Translations under genes and position numbers: made by a program
Part shown: one piece after another, positions 47,440-56,295 of the stretch
How positions within the stretch are numbered: the stretch's first letter is position 1
Layout: each line of letters begins with the position of its first letter
The notes under the pieces: model-generated
What the model saw: the letters and a program-made list of their open reading frames with translations, nothing else
The model's database searches: none
Told to the model about the DNA's origin: nothing
Source: Magnetospirillum sp. 15-1
GTDB taxonomy: Bacteria; Pseudomonadota; Alphaproteobacteria; Rhodospirillales; Magnetospirillaceae
NCBI RefSeq assembly: GCF_900184795.1
Contig: NZ_FXXN01000028.1
Coordinates: 652,632-716,631 of the forward strand
Length of the DNA: 64,000 nucleotides
Reading direction: 5' to 3'

Positions 47440-48596
47440 GGCGATTCCGTTCCGAAGGCCGCCAGGGCCTCGGCCGCCCGGGCGATGACGCCGGTCCAGT
47501 CGCCGGGGCTTTCCTGACGGAACAGCCGCATGGTGGGATACCACGGCGAGTCGTCCCGCCCCAGCAGCCAGCGCCAGTCGGGCAGGAAGGGCAACAGGGT
47601 CCAGACCGGCCGGCCCAGCGCCCCGGCCAGATGCACCGGCGACGAATCCACCGAGACCAGCAGGTCGGCGACCGACAGGATGGCGGCGGTATCCTCGAAA
47701 TCCTTGATCTCGTCCTCCAGGGCCACGACATTCATTCCGGCCGGCGGAGTCCCGGCCTCGGCCGCCTTGGGTCCTTTCTGCACCGCCAGGAAGGTTGCCC
47801 CGCTTTGTCCCAGGGGCGCCAGATCGGCCAAAGCCATGGAGCGGTTGAGGTCGTTGGGATGGGTCGGGCGCCCGGCCCATACCAGCGCCACCAGCGGGCG
47901 CGGCAGCCGGCCCAGCCGCTTTCGCCAGCGGGCGACCCGCCGGGGCTCCGCCGACATATAGGGAATGGGACCGGGCAGTTGCTCGGGCTTCAGCCCCATC
48001 ACCATGGGCAAGGACATCATCTCGCAATGCAGGTCGAAGGGCGGCGGCAGGGTACCGCGAGCCACGACGTCGTCAAAACCCGTACAGCGCCGCGCCAGGG
48101 ACAGGCTGTCGGGATTGACCTCGAGGATCACCCGCGCGCCGCTGCGCTCCTTGACCCAGGCGGTCATGCGCAGGAACTGGAAGGTATCGCCGAAGCCCTG
48201 CTCGTCATGGATCAGCAAGGTCCGGCCGGGGATGGGCCGGCCATCCCAGCGGGGGCATTGGACCTTGCGTTCGATGCGGGTGGTGTGGGCCAGACTGTAG
48301 CGCCAGTGGTATTCCCGCCAGCCCCGGTCGAAATCGCCCAGCAGCAGCAGGGTCTCCGCCAGATCGAAGCGCGCGGCCAGGTCGCCCGGTACGGTATCGA
48401 CGATCATCTCCTGAATCGGGCGGATCTCGGCGATGCGCCCCTGTAGCTTGATGCACTGAACCAGCAGGCGCCACAGGGGGATGGGGCCGCTGCCCGACGC
48501 CAGATGCGGGCGGACCAGGGCCTCGGCCTCGGCGCAGCGCCCCTGGGCGAGCAGGGCACGCACCTGCTGTTCCATGACCTGAAGCTCGGCGGTCAT
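47436..48596 (-). CDS. TPR protein with glycosyltransferase family 9-like domain
   Basis: This 386-residue protein has a short helical N-terminal region with TPR-like segments (MEQQVRALLAQGRCAEAEAL, LAETLLLLGDFDRGWREYHW). The glycosyltransferase part follows: RTLLIHDEQGFGDTFQFLRM, LVALVWAGRPTHPNDLNRSM, then the nucleotide-sugar-binding region SVADLLVSVDSSPVHLAGAL and WTLLPFLPDWRWLLGRDDSP. Such TPR-GT9 proteins occur in alphaproteobacterial polysaccharide and glycosylation loci. It overlaps both neighbours by 4 bases in a three-gene operon. Confidence 0.83.
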   Translation of the reverse strand: MTAELQVMEQQVRALLAQGRCAEAEALVRPHLASGSGPIPLWRLLVQCIKLQGRIAEIRPIQEMIVDTVPGDLAARFDLAETLLLLGDFDRGWREYHWRYSLAHTTRIERKVQCPRWDGRPIPGRTLLIHDEQGFGDTFQFLRMTAWVKERSGARVILEVNPDSLSLARRCTGFDDVVARGTLPPPFDLHCEMMSLPMVMGLKPEQLPGPIPYMSAEPRRVARWRKRLGRLPRPLVALVWAGRPTHPNDLNRSMALADLAPLGQSGATFLAVQKGPKAAEAGTPPAGMNVVALEDEIKDFEDTAAILSVADLLVSVDSSPVHLAGALGRPVWTLLPFLPDWRWLLGRDDSPWYPTMRLFRQESPGDWTGVIARAAEALAAFGTESP

Positions 48597-50689
48597 CGCG
48601 GCGAGGCGAGGCCCAGCGCCCGCAGCAGCGGCTGCAGGTGGTCCGCATGTCCGCGCCACCGCCCGGCGGAGGTGGCGTAGATCGGCCGGCGGACCTGATG
48701 GAGGCTGGCGGTGCGGACCGGGCGCGTGGTGCGATGAAAGGACAGGCAGGATTCGTCCCAGGGCAGGCCGAGGAAGTCCACCATCCGGCGGGCCTGTCCC
48801 TCCAGGTCGTCGACCACCGCCTCGTACTCCACCTCCATGTAGCGGTCTTGGGGCAGCACCGCCCGCCAATGGGCGGTCAAGGCGTCGTAGGCGCGGTGAA
48901 AGGCCCCCAGCTCCGCCAGATCGTAGGCGAAGCGCTGCTCGGCGGCGAACAGCTTGGTGTAGCAGGACAGGCAGGTATCCACCGGGTCGCGACGGCAATG
49001 GATGATGCGGGCATTGGGCAGGATCAGGCGGATCAGGCCGGCATGCATGAAATTGGCGGGCATCTTGTCGATCACATGGCGCCGCCCCCGAGCCAAGGGC
49101 GCCACCTGAGCCAAATAGGCCTCGCCCAGACGCGCCGCCTCGTCCGGGGTCATCTGGGCGGCGGCGGCGGGATAGTTCCCCATGCCGCTCACCAGGGATT
49201 GCAGCACGCGCAGTTCGCCGGCGCCGTGAACCTGGGGATGGGAGGCCAGAATCTGCTCCACCAGGGTGGTGCCCGAACGCGGCATGCCCAGCACGAAGAC
49301 CGGCAGGTCCGACGACGCCCCCTTGAATTTCCCCAACAGCGCGGGCGTGAAGGTCTCGGCGATCTCGGCCATCCACCGTCCGGTGGCCTCGACGTCGAAG
49401 GTGAAGGTGGCGCGCTTCAGGCGATTGCCTTCGCCCAGGTGATGGAAGGCGCGGGGACCGTCCCCGGCGTCCATATAGGCCTTGCCCAGCGAGAAATGCA
49501 GGTTGATGCGCTCGTCGAGCCCCTGCACGGCCCCCGTGGCCAGCAATGCTTCCATCTGCGCGATTTCGGGGTCGCCGGCGGCGTAGTCCTTCTGATCCAC
49601 CCGGCCCGCCCAGGCGGAAACGTTGCCCGGATCGGCCGCCAGGACCTGTTGGTAAACGGCCGCCGCCTCGGCGCCGCGGCCGATTTCCGCCAGCAGATCG
49701 GCCCGGTTGACGGCGGCGGTTCCCATGGCGGTGCCGGGCAGCCGCGCCGCCTTGTCGAAGCAGGCCAGGGCCTCATCGAAGCGGCCGGCGGCCTGCAGCG
49801 CCTGGCCCAGGACATTGTGGGCCTCGGCGCTGTAGGGGGCGGTCGCCGCCGCCTGCCGGGCGCTGTCCAACGCCTCCTCGATCCGGTCCAGCCGCCTCAG
49901 GCACTTGGACCGGGCGATCAGTCCGTTCCCATGTCCCGGCATGGACGTCAGCAGGGAGTCCAGCCAGCGTAGCGCCTCGGCATGGCGGTGCCGCCCCATT
50001 TCGACGCCGGCCAGATTGACATAGGCGTCGGCGCAGCGCGGATTAATGTCGATGGCCCGCCGGGCCTGCTCCGCCGCCTCGTCCAGACGGCCCAGATCGC
50101 ACAATAGATGCGCGAAATTGCTGCGCGCCTCGGCATAGTCCGGGACCAGCGCCAGGGCGTGCTCATAGCGCGCCGCCGCCTTGTCCAGGCGCCCCATCAG
50201 CTTGTAGGTGTTGCCCAGGTTGTTGTGGGCTTCGGCGTAATCGGGCTGCAGCGCCACCACCCGTTCCAGGCAGACGGCGCTCTCCTCCAGCTTGCCCGCC
50301 TCCTGCAAGATGATGCCCAGATTGTTCCAGGCCACCGCCTGACCGGGCTCCAGGGCGACGGCGCGCCGCCCGGCCTGTTCGCCCTCGTCCAGCAATCCGC
50401 GCTGGCGGCACATTTCCGCCAGATTGCTGAAATAGAGGGCGGGGGCGCGCGGCGCCAGACAGGCTTGCCGCACGTGCTGCAGCGCCAGATCCAGATTGCC
50501 GTAGGCATGCGCCATGATCCCCAGCAGATGCAGGGCATCGGCATGGCCGGGCCACACCGCCAGAATCCGCTGGCAGAACAGCTCCGCCTGATCCGCCTGC
50601 CCGGCGTTCCAATGGGCCTGGGCGCGCTGCAACGCCTCGTCGATGCCGAGGTCGTCGGACGATGGGGAAGACGCGGGCTTACGGGCCAT
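48593..50689 (-). CDS. TPR-sulfotransferase fusion
   Basis: This 698-residue protein begins with about ten tetratricopeptide repeats (for example YAEAHNNLGNTYKLMGRLDK and YAEARSNFAHLLCDLGRLDE). From about residue 450 it is a PAPS-dependent sulfotransferase: VFVLGMPRSGTTLVEQILAS is the 5'-phosphosulfate loop and HCRRDPVDTCLSCYTKLF the 3'-phosphate site. The TPR arm is likely to hold a protein or glycan acceptor. Start MARKPASSPSSDD at 50689. It leads an operon with a GT9-like protein and a lipoprotein hydrolase. The adjacent autotransporter could be a substrate, which is speculation. Confidence 0.87.
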   Translation of the reverse strand: MARKPASSPSSDDLGIDEALQRAQAHWNAGQADQAELFCQRILAVWPGHADALHLLGIMAHAYGNLDLALQHVRQACLAPRAPALYFSNLAEMCRQRGLLDEGEQAGRRAVALEPGQAVAWNNLGIILQEAGKLEESAVCLERVVALQPDYAEAHNNLGNTYKLMGRLDKAAARYEHALALVPDYAEARSNFAHLLCDLGRLDEAAEQARRAIDINPRCADAYVNLAGVEMGRHRHAEALRWLDSLLTSMPGHGNGLIARSKCLRRLDRIEEALDSARQAAATAPYSAEAHNVLGQALQAAGRFDEALACFDKAARLPGTAMGTAAVNRADLLAEIGRGAEAAAVYQQVLAADPGNVSAWAGRVDQKDYAAGDPEIAQMEALLATGAVQGLDERINLHFSLGKAYMDAGDGPRAFHHLGEGNRLKRATFTFDVEATGRWMAEIAETFTPALLGKFKGASSDLPVFVLGMPRSGTTLVEQILASHPQVHGAGELRVLQSLVSGMGNYPAAAAQMTPDEAARLGEAYLAQVAPLARGRRHVIDKMPANFMHAGLIRLILPNARIIHCRRDPVDTCLSCYTKLFAAEQRFAYDLAELGAFHRAYDALTAHWRAVLPQDRYMEVEYEAVVDDLEGQARRMVDFLGLPWDESCLSFHRTTRPVRTASLHQVRRPIYATSAGRWRGHADHLQPLLRALGLASPR

Positions 50690-50792
50690 GAAAAGCAACC
50701 TCTGGAGAAAGGGACGCCTTGTCCGAGGTCGCATCATGCACCATCAAGGGCCGCCCCCTGACCATTTTTTCCATCCCGATCGGTGCAGCCGA

Positions 50793-53390
50793 TCAGAATC
50801 CCCACAGCGTCTTGAGCAGAGCGGTATGGCTCTGATATTGGGGGCGTAACTCGCTTTCATACTCGGCGCGGAAAGACAGATCGCCATCGGTGCCGAGCGT
50901 CGCCGCCAGCCCGACGCGCACGCCGTTGGGCTCGGTGCGCGGGGTCGAGACGGAGAAGGCTTGGCCGCCCATGATGCCGCTGGTGGCGATGGGGCCGCTG
51001 GTATAGTCGTGGACCCAGGCCAGCCGGGCTTCGGGCCTCAGGACGCCCTGGGCGGTGGGAAGATTCCAGATCACCTTGGCGCCCAGATCGTGGGTCATGC
51101 TGTTGACCGCATGGCTGGACACCGACAGATTGGCGGCGCCGGCGCCGGATTCGTCGTAGGAATCGGTCTCCGACCGCAGCCAGCGCAGTCCGGCCAGCGG
51201 CGTCACCGTGACCGAATCGGTCACCGGCACATCATAGCCCACGCTCGCCTTGGCCAGGTATTGTTGGCCGCTGTAGGTCGCGGCGGCGGTGCGGCCCAGG
51301 AAGGCGATGCCGCGGCTCTGATCGAACTCGTTCCAACCGACGCCCAATTGCCCGTCCACGAAGGCGCGGTCCAGGCGGTAGGTGCCGTAGAAGGTCAGTT
51401 GATAACTGTCCATGGTCGAGGACGAGCCCGACGAATTGCCGCTGCCCTGGGACCAGGCCCGCACCCAGCTCAGCGCCACGCCGCCCATGGCGTCGGGGGT
51501 GAAGCGGTGGTCGATGCCGACCGCCAGACCGAAATCCGTCAGGCGATAGCCGTCGGCCTCGGCATTGCTGCCGCGCCGGGCGCTGCCGCCCAGGACCTGC
51601 CCCCACGCGGCGGTATCCTTGGCCTCTGAGCCGGCGGCGACGCCGGTGGCGGGATCATAGGCCATGGCGGTCTGCTGATGCTGTTCGACCGCCCCCAGCA
51701 CGGCGGTCGCCGCCGCCGAGGTCATCTGCGCCGACGGCGTGGTCTGGGGCGCCAACTGCTTGATGGCTTGGCCCTGGCTGGAGGTCGGCAGCGCGTCGAG
51801 GGGCGTCAGCACCTGATTCTGGAAGGCCACGGCGGTGGACGAGGTGTCGGCGCGGATGCTGTCCAGCACCCGTCCCACCGGGGCGGCGGCGCCGCCGGTG
51901 GTGATGCCCTTTTGGGTATAGGTATTGGCGCTGTCGGTCGCCAGGACCAGCACGAGGTCGTTGCCCGAGGTGGATGCGGTGGCGGCCAGGCCGTTGGTGA
52001 CCCCCATGCGGGCGGTATTGCCGGTATAGGTGCCGGTATGGCCATTGGTGGCATCGACGATGGTGATGGTCTGGCCGGCGGCCAAACCGGTGGTCGACAA
52101 GATGATGGTCGAATTGCTGACGGTGGCGTCGCCGTCCACCACCAGCTTGGCGTTGGTGCCGCCGCTGCCGGTGCTGGTCAGTCCGCCGCCGGTCTGATTG
52201 TAGGTACCGGTGATGGTGACGGTATTGTCCAGCCGCAAGGTGGCACCCGTGTTGGACACGGTGCGGCCGGTGGCCGTGATGTGGTCATTGAGCAGCAGAT
52301 TGCCGGAGCTGAACAGCAGATTCGAGGCGGTATGGGTGATGGTGCCGATGCTGCCGCTCAATCCGGTCAGCGTACCGAAGGTGTCGCCGCTGCCGCCCGC
52401 GATGGTCAGGCCGGTCGCCGAACTGTTGAGGATGTTGCCGATGATCGCGCCGCTGTTGGTCAGGGTGCCCATGGTTCCGGCGTTGTGAACGGCATATTGG
52501 GTGCCGGTGATGGTGCCGGCATTGTTGATCGAGGTGATGGTGGTCGTGAGCGTGCCGGTGGTTTCGTTGTATATGCCGCGCTGGCTGCCGCTGATGGTGG
52601 CGCCGGCGAGGTTGTTCAGCGTGGTGATGGTGCTGTTTTGGTTCCGAATGCCGCTGGTGGCTCCGGTGATGGTGCCGCTGTTGGTCAGCGTTCCCAGGGT
52701 ACTGCTGACATTGGTGACGCCGCCGCCGCTGGTGGTGCCGCGGATGAGGCCGCTGTTGGTTATCGTCCCGATTCTGCCGTTGTTATAGATGCCGGTGGAG
52801 GAGCCGCTGATGGTGCCGCTGTTGGTTACCGTCCCGATACCCCCATAATTGACGATGCCGGTACGGTTGGAAATGATGGCGGCGGTATTGGTCAGCGTGC
52901 CGATGGTGCTGGTGCTGCTGGTGTTCCTGAGGGCTGCACCGCTGCTGCTGGAGGTATTGGAAATCGTTCCGCTATTGGTCAGCGTGCCGATCGTGCCGGC
53001 GGCGTTGTCGATGCCATAGTTCGTGCCGGTAATGGTGCCGCCCGCCTGATTGCTCAGCGAGGTGATGCCGGCGCCGGTCCCCATGTTGATGCCGGCGTTG
53101 GCGGTGCCGGTGATGGTTCCGCTGTTGATCACCGCCCCGACGGCATTGCCGGTGTCGGATATGCCGTTTTGGCTGCCGGTGATCGCCCCTTGATTGGTCA
53201 GGGTTCCCGTCGTGCCGCCGACGGTGACGCCCACGGTGTTGCTGAGCGTCGTGCCGGCGGGATTGGTGTAGTCGCCGCTGTTCCAAGTGTAGGCGGACTG
53301 GGCCGCGACAGGGGCGGAACCGCCCCCCAGCGACAAGGCCACGGTGATGGCCAGGGTCGAGGCTCCGGCCAGCTTGTTTCGACGCGACAT
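50793..53390 (-). CDS. Autotransporter adhesin with repeat passenger
   Basis: This 865-residue type V secreted protein has a signal sequence (LAGASTLAITVALSLGGGSA) and a passenger of about 500 residues. The passenger is built from imperfect 15-25 residue units around GTLTNSGTITG, with YNGI/GIYN turns, predicting a long beta-helix. A linker follows (about 530-590). A C-terminal autotransporter beta-barrel (about 595-865, starting near TAAWGQVLGGSARRGSNAEA) ends in the expected aromatic residue (LLKTLWGF). The passenger DNA is strongly Ser/Thr/Asn/Gly-coding. Start at 53390, with GGGAAA upstream. Likely function: surface adhesion or aggregation. Confidence 0.9.
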   Translation of the reverse strand: MSRRNKLAGASTLAITVALSLGGGSAPVAAQSAYTWNSGDYTNPAGTTLSNTVGVTVGGTTGTLTNQGAITGSQNGISDTGNAVGAVINSGTITGTANAGINMGTGAGITSLSNQAGGTITGTNYGIDNAAGTIGTLTNSGTISNTSSSSGAALRNTSSTSTIGTLTNTAAIISNRTGIVNYGGIGTVTNSGTISGSSTGIYNNGRIGTITNSGLIRGTTSGGGVTNVSSTLGTLTNSGTITGATSGIRNQNSTITTLNNLAGATISGSQRGIYNETTGTLTTTITSINNAGTITGTQYAVHNAGTMGTLTNSGAIIGNILNSSATGLTIAGGSGDTFGTLTGLSGSIGTITHTASNLLFSSGNLLLNDHITATGRTVSNTGATLRLDNTVTITGTYNQTGGGLTSTGSGGTNAKLVVDGDATVSNSTIILSTTGLAAGQTITIVDATNGHTGTYTGNTARMGVTNGLAATASTSGNDLVLVLATDSANTYTQKGITTGGAAAPVGRVLDSIRADTSSTAVAFQNQVLTPLDALPTSSQGQAIKQLAPQTTPSAQMTSAAATAVLGAVEQHQQTAMAYDPATGVAAGSEAKDTAAWGQVLGGSARRGSNAEADGYRLTDFGLAVGIDHRFTPDAMGGVALSWVRAWSQGSGNSSGSSSTMDSYQLTFYGTYRLDRAFVDGQLGVGWNEFDQSRGIAFLGRTAAATYSGQQYLAKASVGYDVPVTDSVTVTPLAGLRWLRSETDSYDESGAGAANLSVSSHAVNSMTHDLGAKVIWNLPTAQGVLRPEARLAWVHDYTSGPIATSGIMGGQAFSVSTPRTEPNGVRVGLAATLGTDGDLSFRAEYESELRPQYQSHTALLKTLWGF

Positions 53391-54096
53391 ACAGTTTCCC
53401 CAATGTTCATAAGCCATCTGGCGATGGAAGAAAGAGTCCGTATCGTTTTTCCCGCAGTCGGAGGCCCGGCTCCCCAGCATTCCGCAGAAACCGCGACTTC
53501 GCCGGAAGCCTACCCCTGAGCCCGCGCCAGCCTGATGAGGAACACACGCCCCACCCGCTCCGTCATACCGTCCGACCAAGGAGTTGACCGGGCGTATCGT
53601 CCCACTGCCCAGGCGTCCGCCTTCGCGAACCTGGCCGCGCGGCTAAAACCAGCACGCACCGCCGATAGGCATGCTTCAGCGCCAGTTCATCGACGCGGCA
53701 TCATCAGCGGTTATTGTGGAAAATCTACACAATCAAATCTTAGAGACAAGCGACAAAGTGTACTTAAAGCCGGATGATCTCATTCAAAATATGTCACATA
53801 TTGACATCATAAGCTGTCGATAATGAAAGAATTTAACTGATTCACTGATTGAATTGACAGATTCTGTTATTGCGGCATGCGATGCCGCCGGACCGGTGAG
53901 TTGACCGGGCACATCGTCCCTCGCCGGGTGCACCCTCGGGGTCGCTCGGCTGTCGCCGCACGGGCGGCGCGGCCCCCGGCCTTGCCTACCCTCCATAAGG
54001 AGGGGTGGCATGCATACTCTCCCCGGGGATATAGTCGGCGCGGGGATGGTGGGAGCGCGCAGAGAGCTCGTGTGGGCGAGTAGGGTGAAAACAGGC
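53391..54096. other. Long divergent control region
   Basis: About 700 bases separate the autotransporter and the response regulator, read in opposite directions. No credible gene is present. The centre (about 53710-53870) is AT-rich. A 23-base direct repeat beginning GAGTTGACCGGGC occurs at 53581-53603 and 53898-53920 (21 of 23 identical). A TACCCTCC-ATAA-GGAGGGGT hairpin lies near 53985-54006. Promoters for both flanking genes should lie here. Confidence 0.55.
53791..53807. promoter_or_regulatory. Inverted repeat in the autotransporter/two-component control region
   Basis: ATGTCA-CATAT-TGACAT has perfect 6-bp arms in the AT-rich centre of the divergent region. It is a plausible site for the adjacent OmpR-type regulator, linking the two-component system to autotransporter expression; binding is not shown. 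Confidence 0.45.
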
Positions 54097-54780
54097 ATGC
54101 CGCGCACATTAATCGTCGAAGACGAAGTTTCGCTGCGAAACGACTTGATCGCGTTTTTGGAAGCCAAGGGCTACGCCGCCGCCGGAGCGGCCACTCTGGT
54201 CGAGGCCATCAGTCGGATGGAGGCAGACCGCTTCGATCTGGTCGTCCTCGATCTCGGCCTGCCGGACGGTGACGGCATGGAGCTTCTGGAACGTATCCGG
54301 AGCCGGTACGGCTTGGCCTGCGGCGTGGTGATCCTGACCTCCCGCCTGGATCTGGAAAGCAAGATCCAGGCCCTTGAAACCGGAACCGATGCTTATCTGG
54401 TCAAGCACGCCAGCTCGCGCGAAATAGAATGCACGCTGCGTAACCTTCTCAGGCGCCTTCCCGATACGGCACCCCAATTGTGGCGCTTGGATCGCGGCCA
54501 GTGGTCCTTGATCGCGCCATCGGGCGGCAGCGTGCCGCTGACGCCGAAGGAAATGACGTTCCTGGTCACACTGGCGACATCGGGGGCCGAGGTCTGCGAT
54601 CACGGCGAACTGGCGGCGGCGCTGGGCGATGACGGCAGCTTTTCCCCGGCCAACCTCAACACCCTCGTCCGCCGTTTGCGGCGCAAGATCGAGGATGAAA
54701 CGGGCGTGCCGCCCCCCATTCGCGCCGCCTACGGCAGGGGCTATGTGTTCTCCGCTCCCCTCAGCGTCCTGCAGCAATGA
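54097..54780 (+). CDS. OmpR/PhoB-family response regulator
   Basis: This 227-residue regulator has a receiver domain (MPRTLIVEDEVSLRNDLIAF; phospho-acceptor Asp in LVVLDLGLPDGDGMELL; switch Thr/Ser in VVILTSRLD; Lys in AYLVKHAS). Its C-terminal winged helix has LTPKEMTFLVTLATSGAEVC, LNTLVRRLRRKIEDETG and AYGRGYVFSAP. It is paired with the histidine kinase 18 bases downstream. The start at 54097 is set by domain homology; the frame extends upstream to 54010 without homology. Confidence 0.92.
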   Translation: MPRTLIVEDEVSLRNDLIAFLEAKGYAAAGAATLVEAISRMEADRFDLVVLDLGLPDGDGMELLERIRSRYGLACGVVILTSRLDLESKIQALETGTDAYLVKHASSREIECTLRNLLRRLPDTAPQLWRLDRGQWSLIAPSGGSVPLTPKEMTFLVTLATSGAEVCDHGELAAALGDDGSFSPANLNTLVRRLRRKIEDETGVPPPIRAAYGRGYVFSAPLSVLQQ

Positions 54781-54798
54781 CCAGGGCGTAGCCATATC

Positions 54799-56142
54799 AT
54801 GCTGGACATCGCCACGTCCCTGGTGTTCGTCGAGGTTCTGACCGTCGTCAACTGCGTCACGACCTTCCTGCTGTGGCGGGCCAACCCCAAATTGCGCGGG
54901 CTGGCGGAGGTGTCGATTTCGTGCCTGGCGCTCACGCTGACCTTCGGGCTCATGGCGTTCCGTACGCCGCACATCATCACCGTGTCAAATGCCGTCACGG
55001 TCTTCGCTATCGCCATGGTGACCGAGGGCATGACCGTCCTCGCCGGCCGGCCGCCCATGCGCTGGCTCGTCTATGCGCTTACGGTCTTCACGGCGGTGCT
55101 GTGGGAGTTCCTCCAATGGCAGTCCCCCGACGACGCGCCCATCCGGGTGGTCGCGGCGACCATCATCTATGTCGGGCTGTACGGCAGGGTCGTCTACGAG
55201 GCGTTTCGAAACGGACGCCGGTTCGGTGCGGCCCGCGTTTGCCTGATCGCCAGCCTGCTGATCCATATTGCGGTCCTGATCGCGCGCATGACGGTGGCGC
55301 TGCTGCACCCGGACCCGAATTTCGTTTTCTCTCCGATGGTCCTGCCCTGGTTCATGCTGGAGAATTCCGTGGTGATGACCACCGTCTTTTTCTCCATCAT
55401 GATCATGGTCGGCACACGGGTCGACGAGGACCTCCAGCAGCGCACCCAGAGCCTGGAGGCCGAGCGCCGCATGCATGGACGGCTGAAGCAGTTTCTGTCC
55501 ACGCTTGGGCATGAACTGCACACCCCTCTGGCCATCATCGACCGCTCGGCCGAGATGGGGGGGGTGCTGTTGACCCACCAGCAAGGCGAGATCGCCCCGC
55601 GCCTGGACACGATTCGCGCCACGGTCGAACGCATGCGGCGGCTGATGAACAACCTGCTGATGGCCGAGCGGGCCGAACTGGTGGGAGGCGGCGGAGACTT
55701 GGTTGACCTAGGCAAGGTCCTTGGCGATCTGACGCAGATCCTGGCGCAAAAATACGAAGAAGAGCGTATCGTCGTGAACCTGCCCCATGGCGGGTCGCAG
55801 GTCAGGGGAGACAGGGAGATGCTGGCCACGGCACTCGGCAACCTGATCGACAACGCATTGAAGTACTCTCCCAAGGACCAGCCGGTGCTGATTCAGGTGC
55901 GGAACGACGATGCCGTCCACATCGCGGTCAGCGACAAGGGAATCGGATTCCCGCTGCAGCAGATGGCCAAGGTCGGCCAGCGATTCTTTCGCGCCGCCAA
56001 TGTTGCCGACATCCCCGGAACCGGCCTTGGCCTGAACATCGTTAAGACCGTTGTCGAAAAGCACGGCGGCCGCCTTCACCTCGCCAATGGTCAGGACGGC
56101 GGCGCGGTCGTGACCATCGCCCTGCCCGCGGTCAGCGGGTAA
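54799..56142 (+). CDS. Membrane histidine kinase
   Basis: This 447-residue kinase has about six to seven N-terminal membrane helices (residues 5-205), with no large periplasmic domain. A coiled linker, a HisKA domain (FLSTLGHELHTPLAIIDRSA, phospho-His) and an HATPase domain (GNLIDNALKYSPK, VSDKGIGFPLQ, GTGLGLNIVKTVVEKHGGRL) follow. A membrane-embedded sensor suggests it reads a membrane or lipid-phase signal. It is the partner of the upstream response regulator. A terminator and an att remnant follow. Confidence 0.9.
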   Translation: MLDIATSLVFVEVLTVVNCVTTFLLWRANPKLRGLAEVSISCLALTLTFGLMAFRTPHIITVSNAVTVFAIAMVTEGMTVLAGRPPMRWLVYALTVFTAVLWEFLQWQSPDDAPIRVVAATIIYVGLYGRVVYEAFRNGRRFGAARVCLIASLLIHIAVLIARMTVALLHPDPNFVFSPMVLPWFMLENSVVMTTVFFSIMIMVGTRVDEDLQQRTQSLEAERRMHGRLKQFLSTLGHELHTPLAIIDRSAEMGGVLLTHQQGEIAPRLDTIRATVERMRRLMNNLLMAERAELVGGGGDLVDLGKVLGDLTQILAQKYEEERIVVNLPHGGSQVRGDREMLATALGNLIDNALKYSPKDQPVLIQVRNDDAVHIAVSDKGIGFPLQQMAKVGQRFFRAANVADIPGTGLGLNIVKTVVEKHGGRLHLANGQDGGAVVTIALPAVSG

Positions 56143-56184
56143 GGCTATCTGTTCTAACCCTTTTAATCTTCTTGCGGTTTCAGC

Positions 56185-56224
56185 GAATCATAGTCCTGGG
56201 GTCGAGGGTTCAAGTCCCTCTCCC
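56185..56224 (+). other. Third, degenerate copy of the tRNA-Met att sequence
   Basis: Forty bases beginning GAATCATAGTCCTGGGGTCG match the att core at 34942-34981 with two differences, then diverge before the CCA end. Just upstream it also shares GGTTTC with the flank of the right att. No tRNA 5' half or integrase is nearby. It probably marks the end of an older insertion. Confidence 0.75.
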
Positions 56225-56243
56225 ATCGAGTTGCAGAACAAAC

Positions 56244-56270
56244 GCCCGGCAGGTCAATGACTTGCCGGGC
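56244..56270 (+). terminator. Terminator after the two-component operon
   Basis: GCCCGGCAGGT pairs with ACTTGCCGGGC (one G-T pair) and is followed by ATTCTGTTTTT, a good intrinsic terminator for plus-strand transcription and possibly also for the convergent ABC operon. Confidence 0.82.
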
Positions 56271-56295
56271 ATTCTGTTTTTGATGTTCGGAGAGC

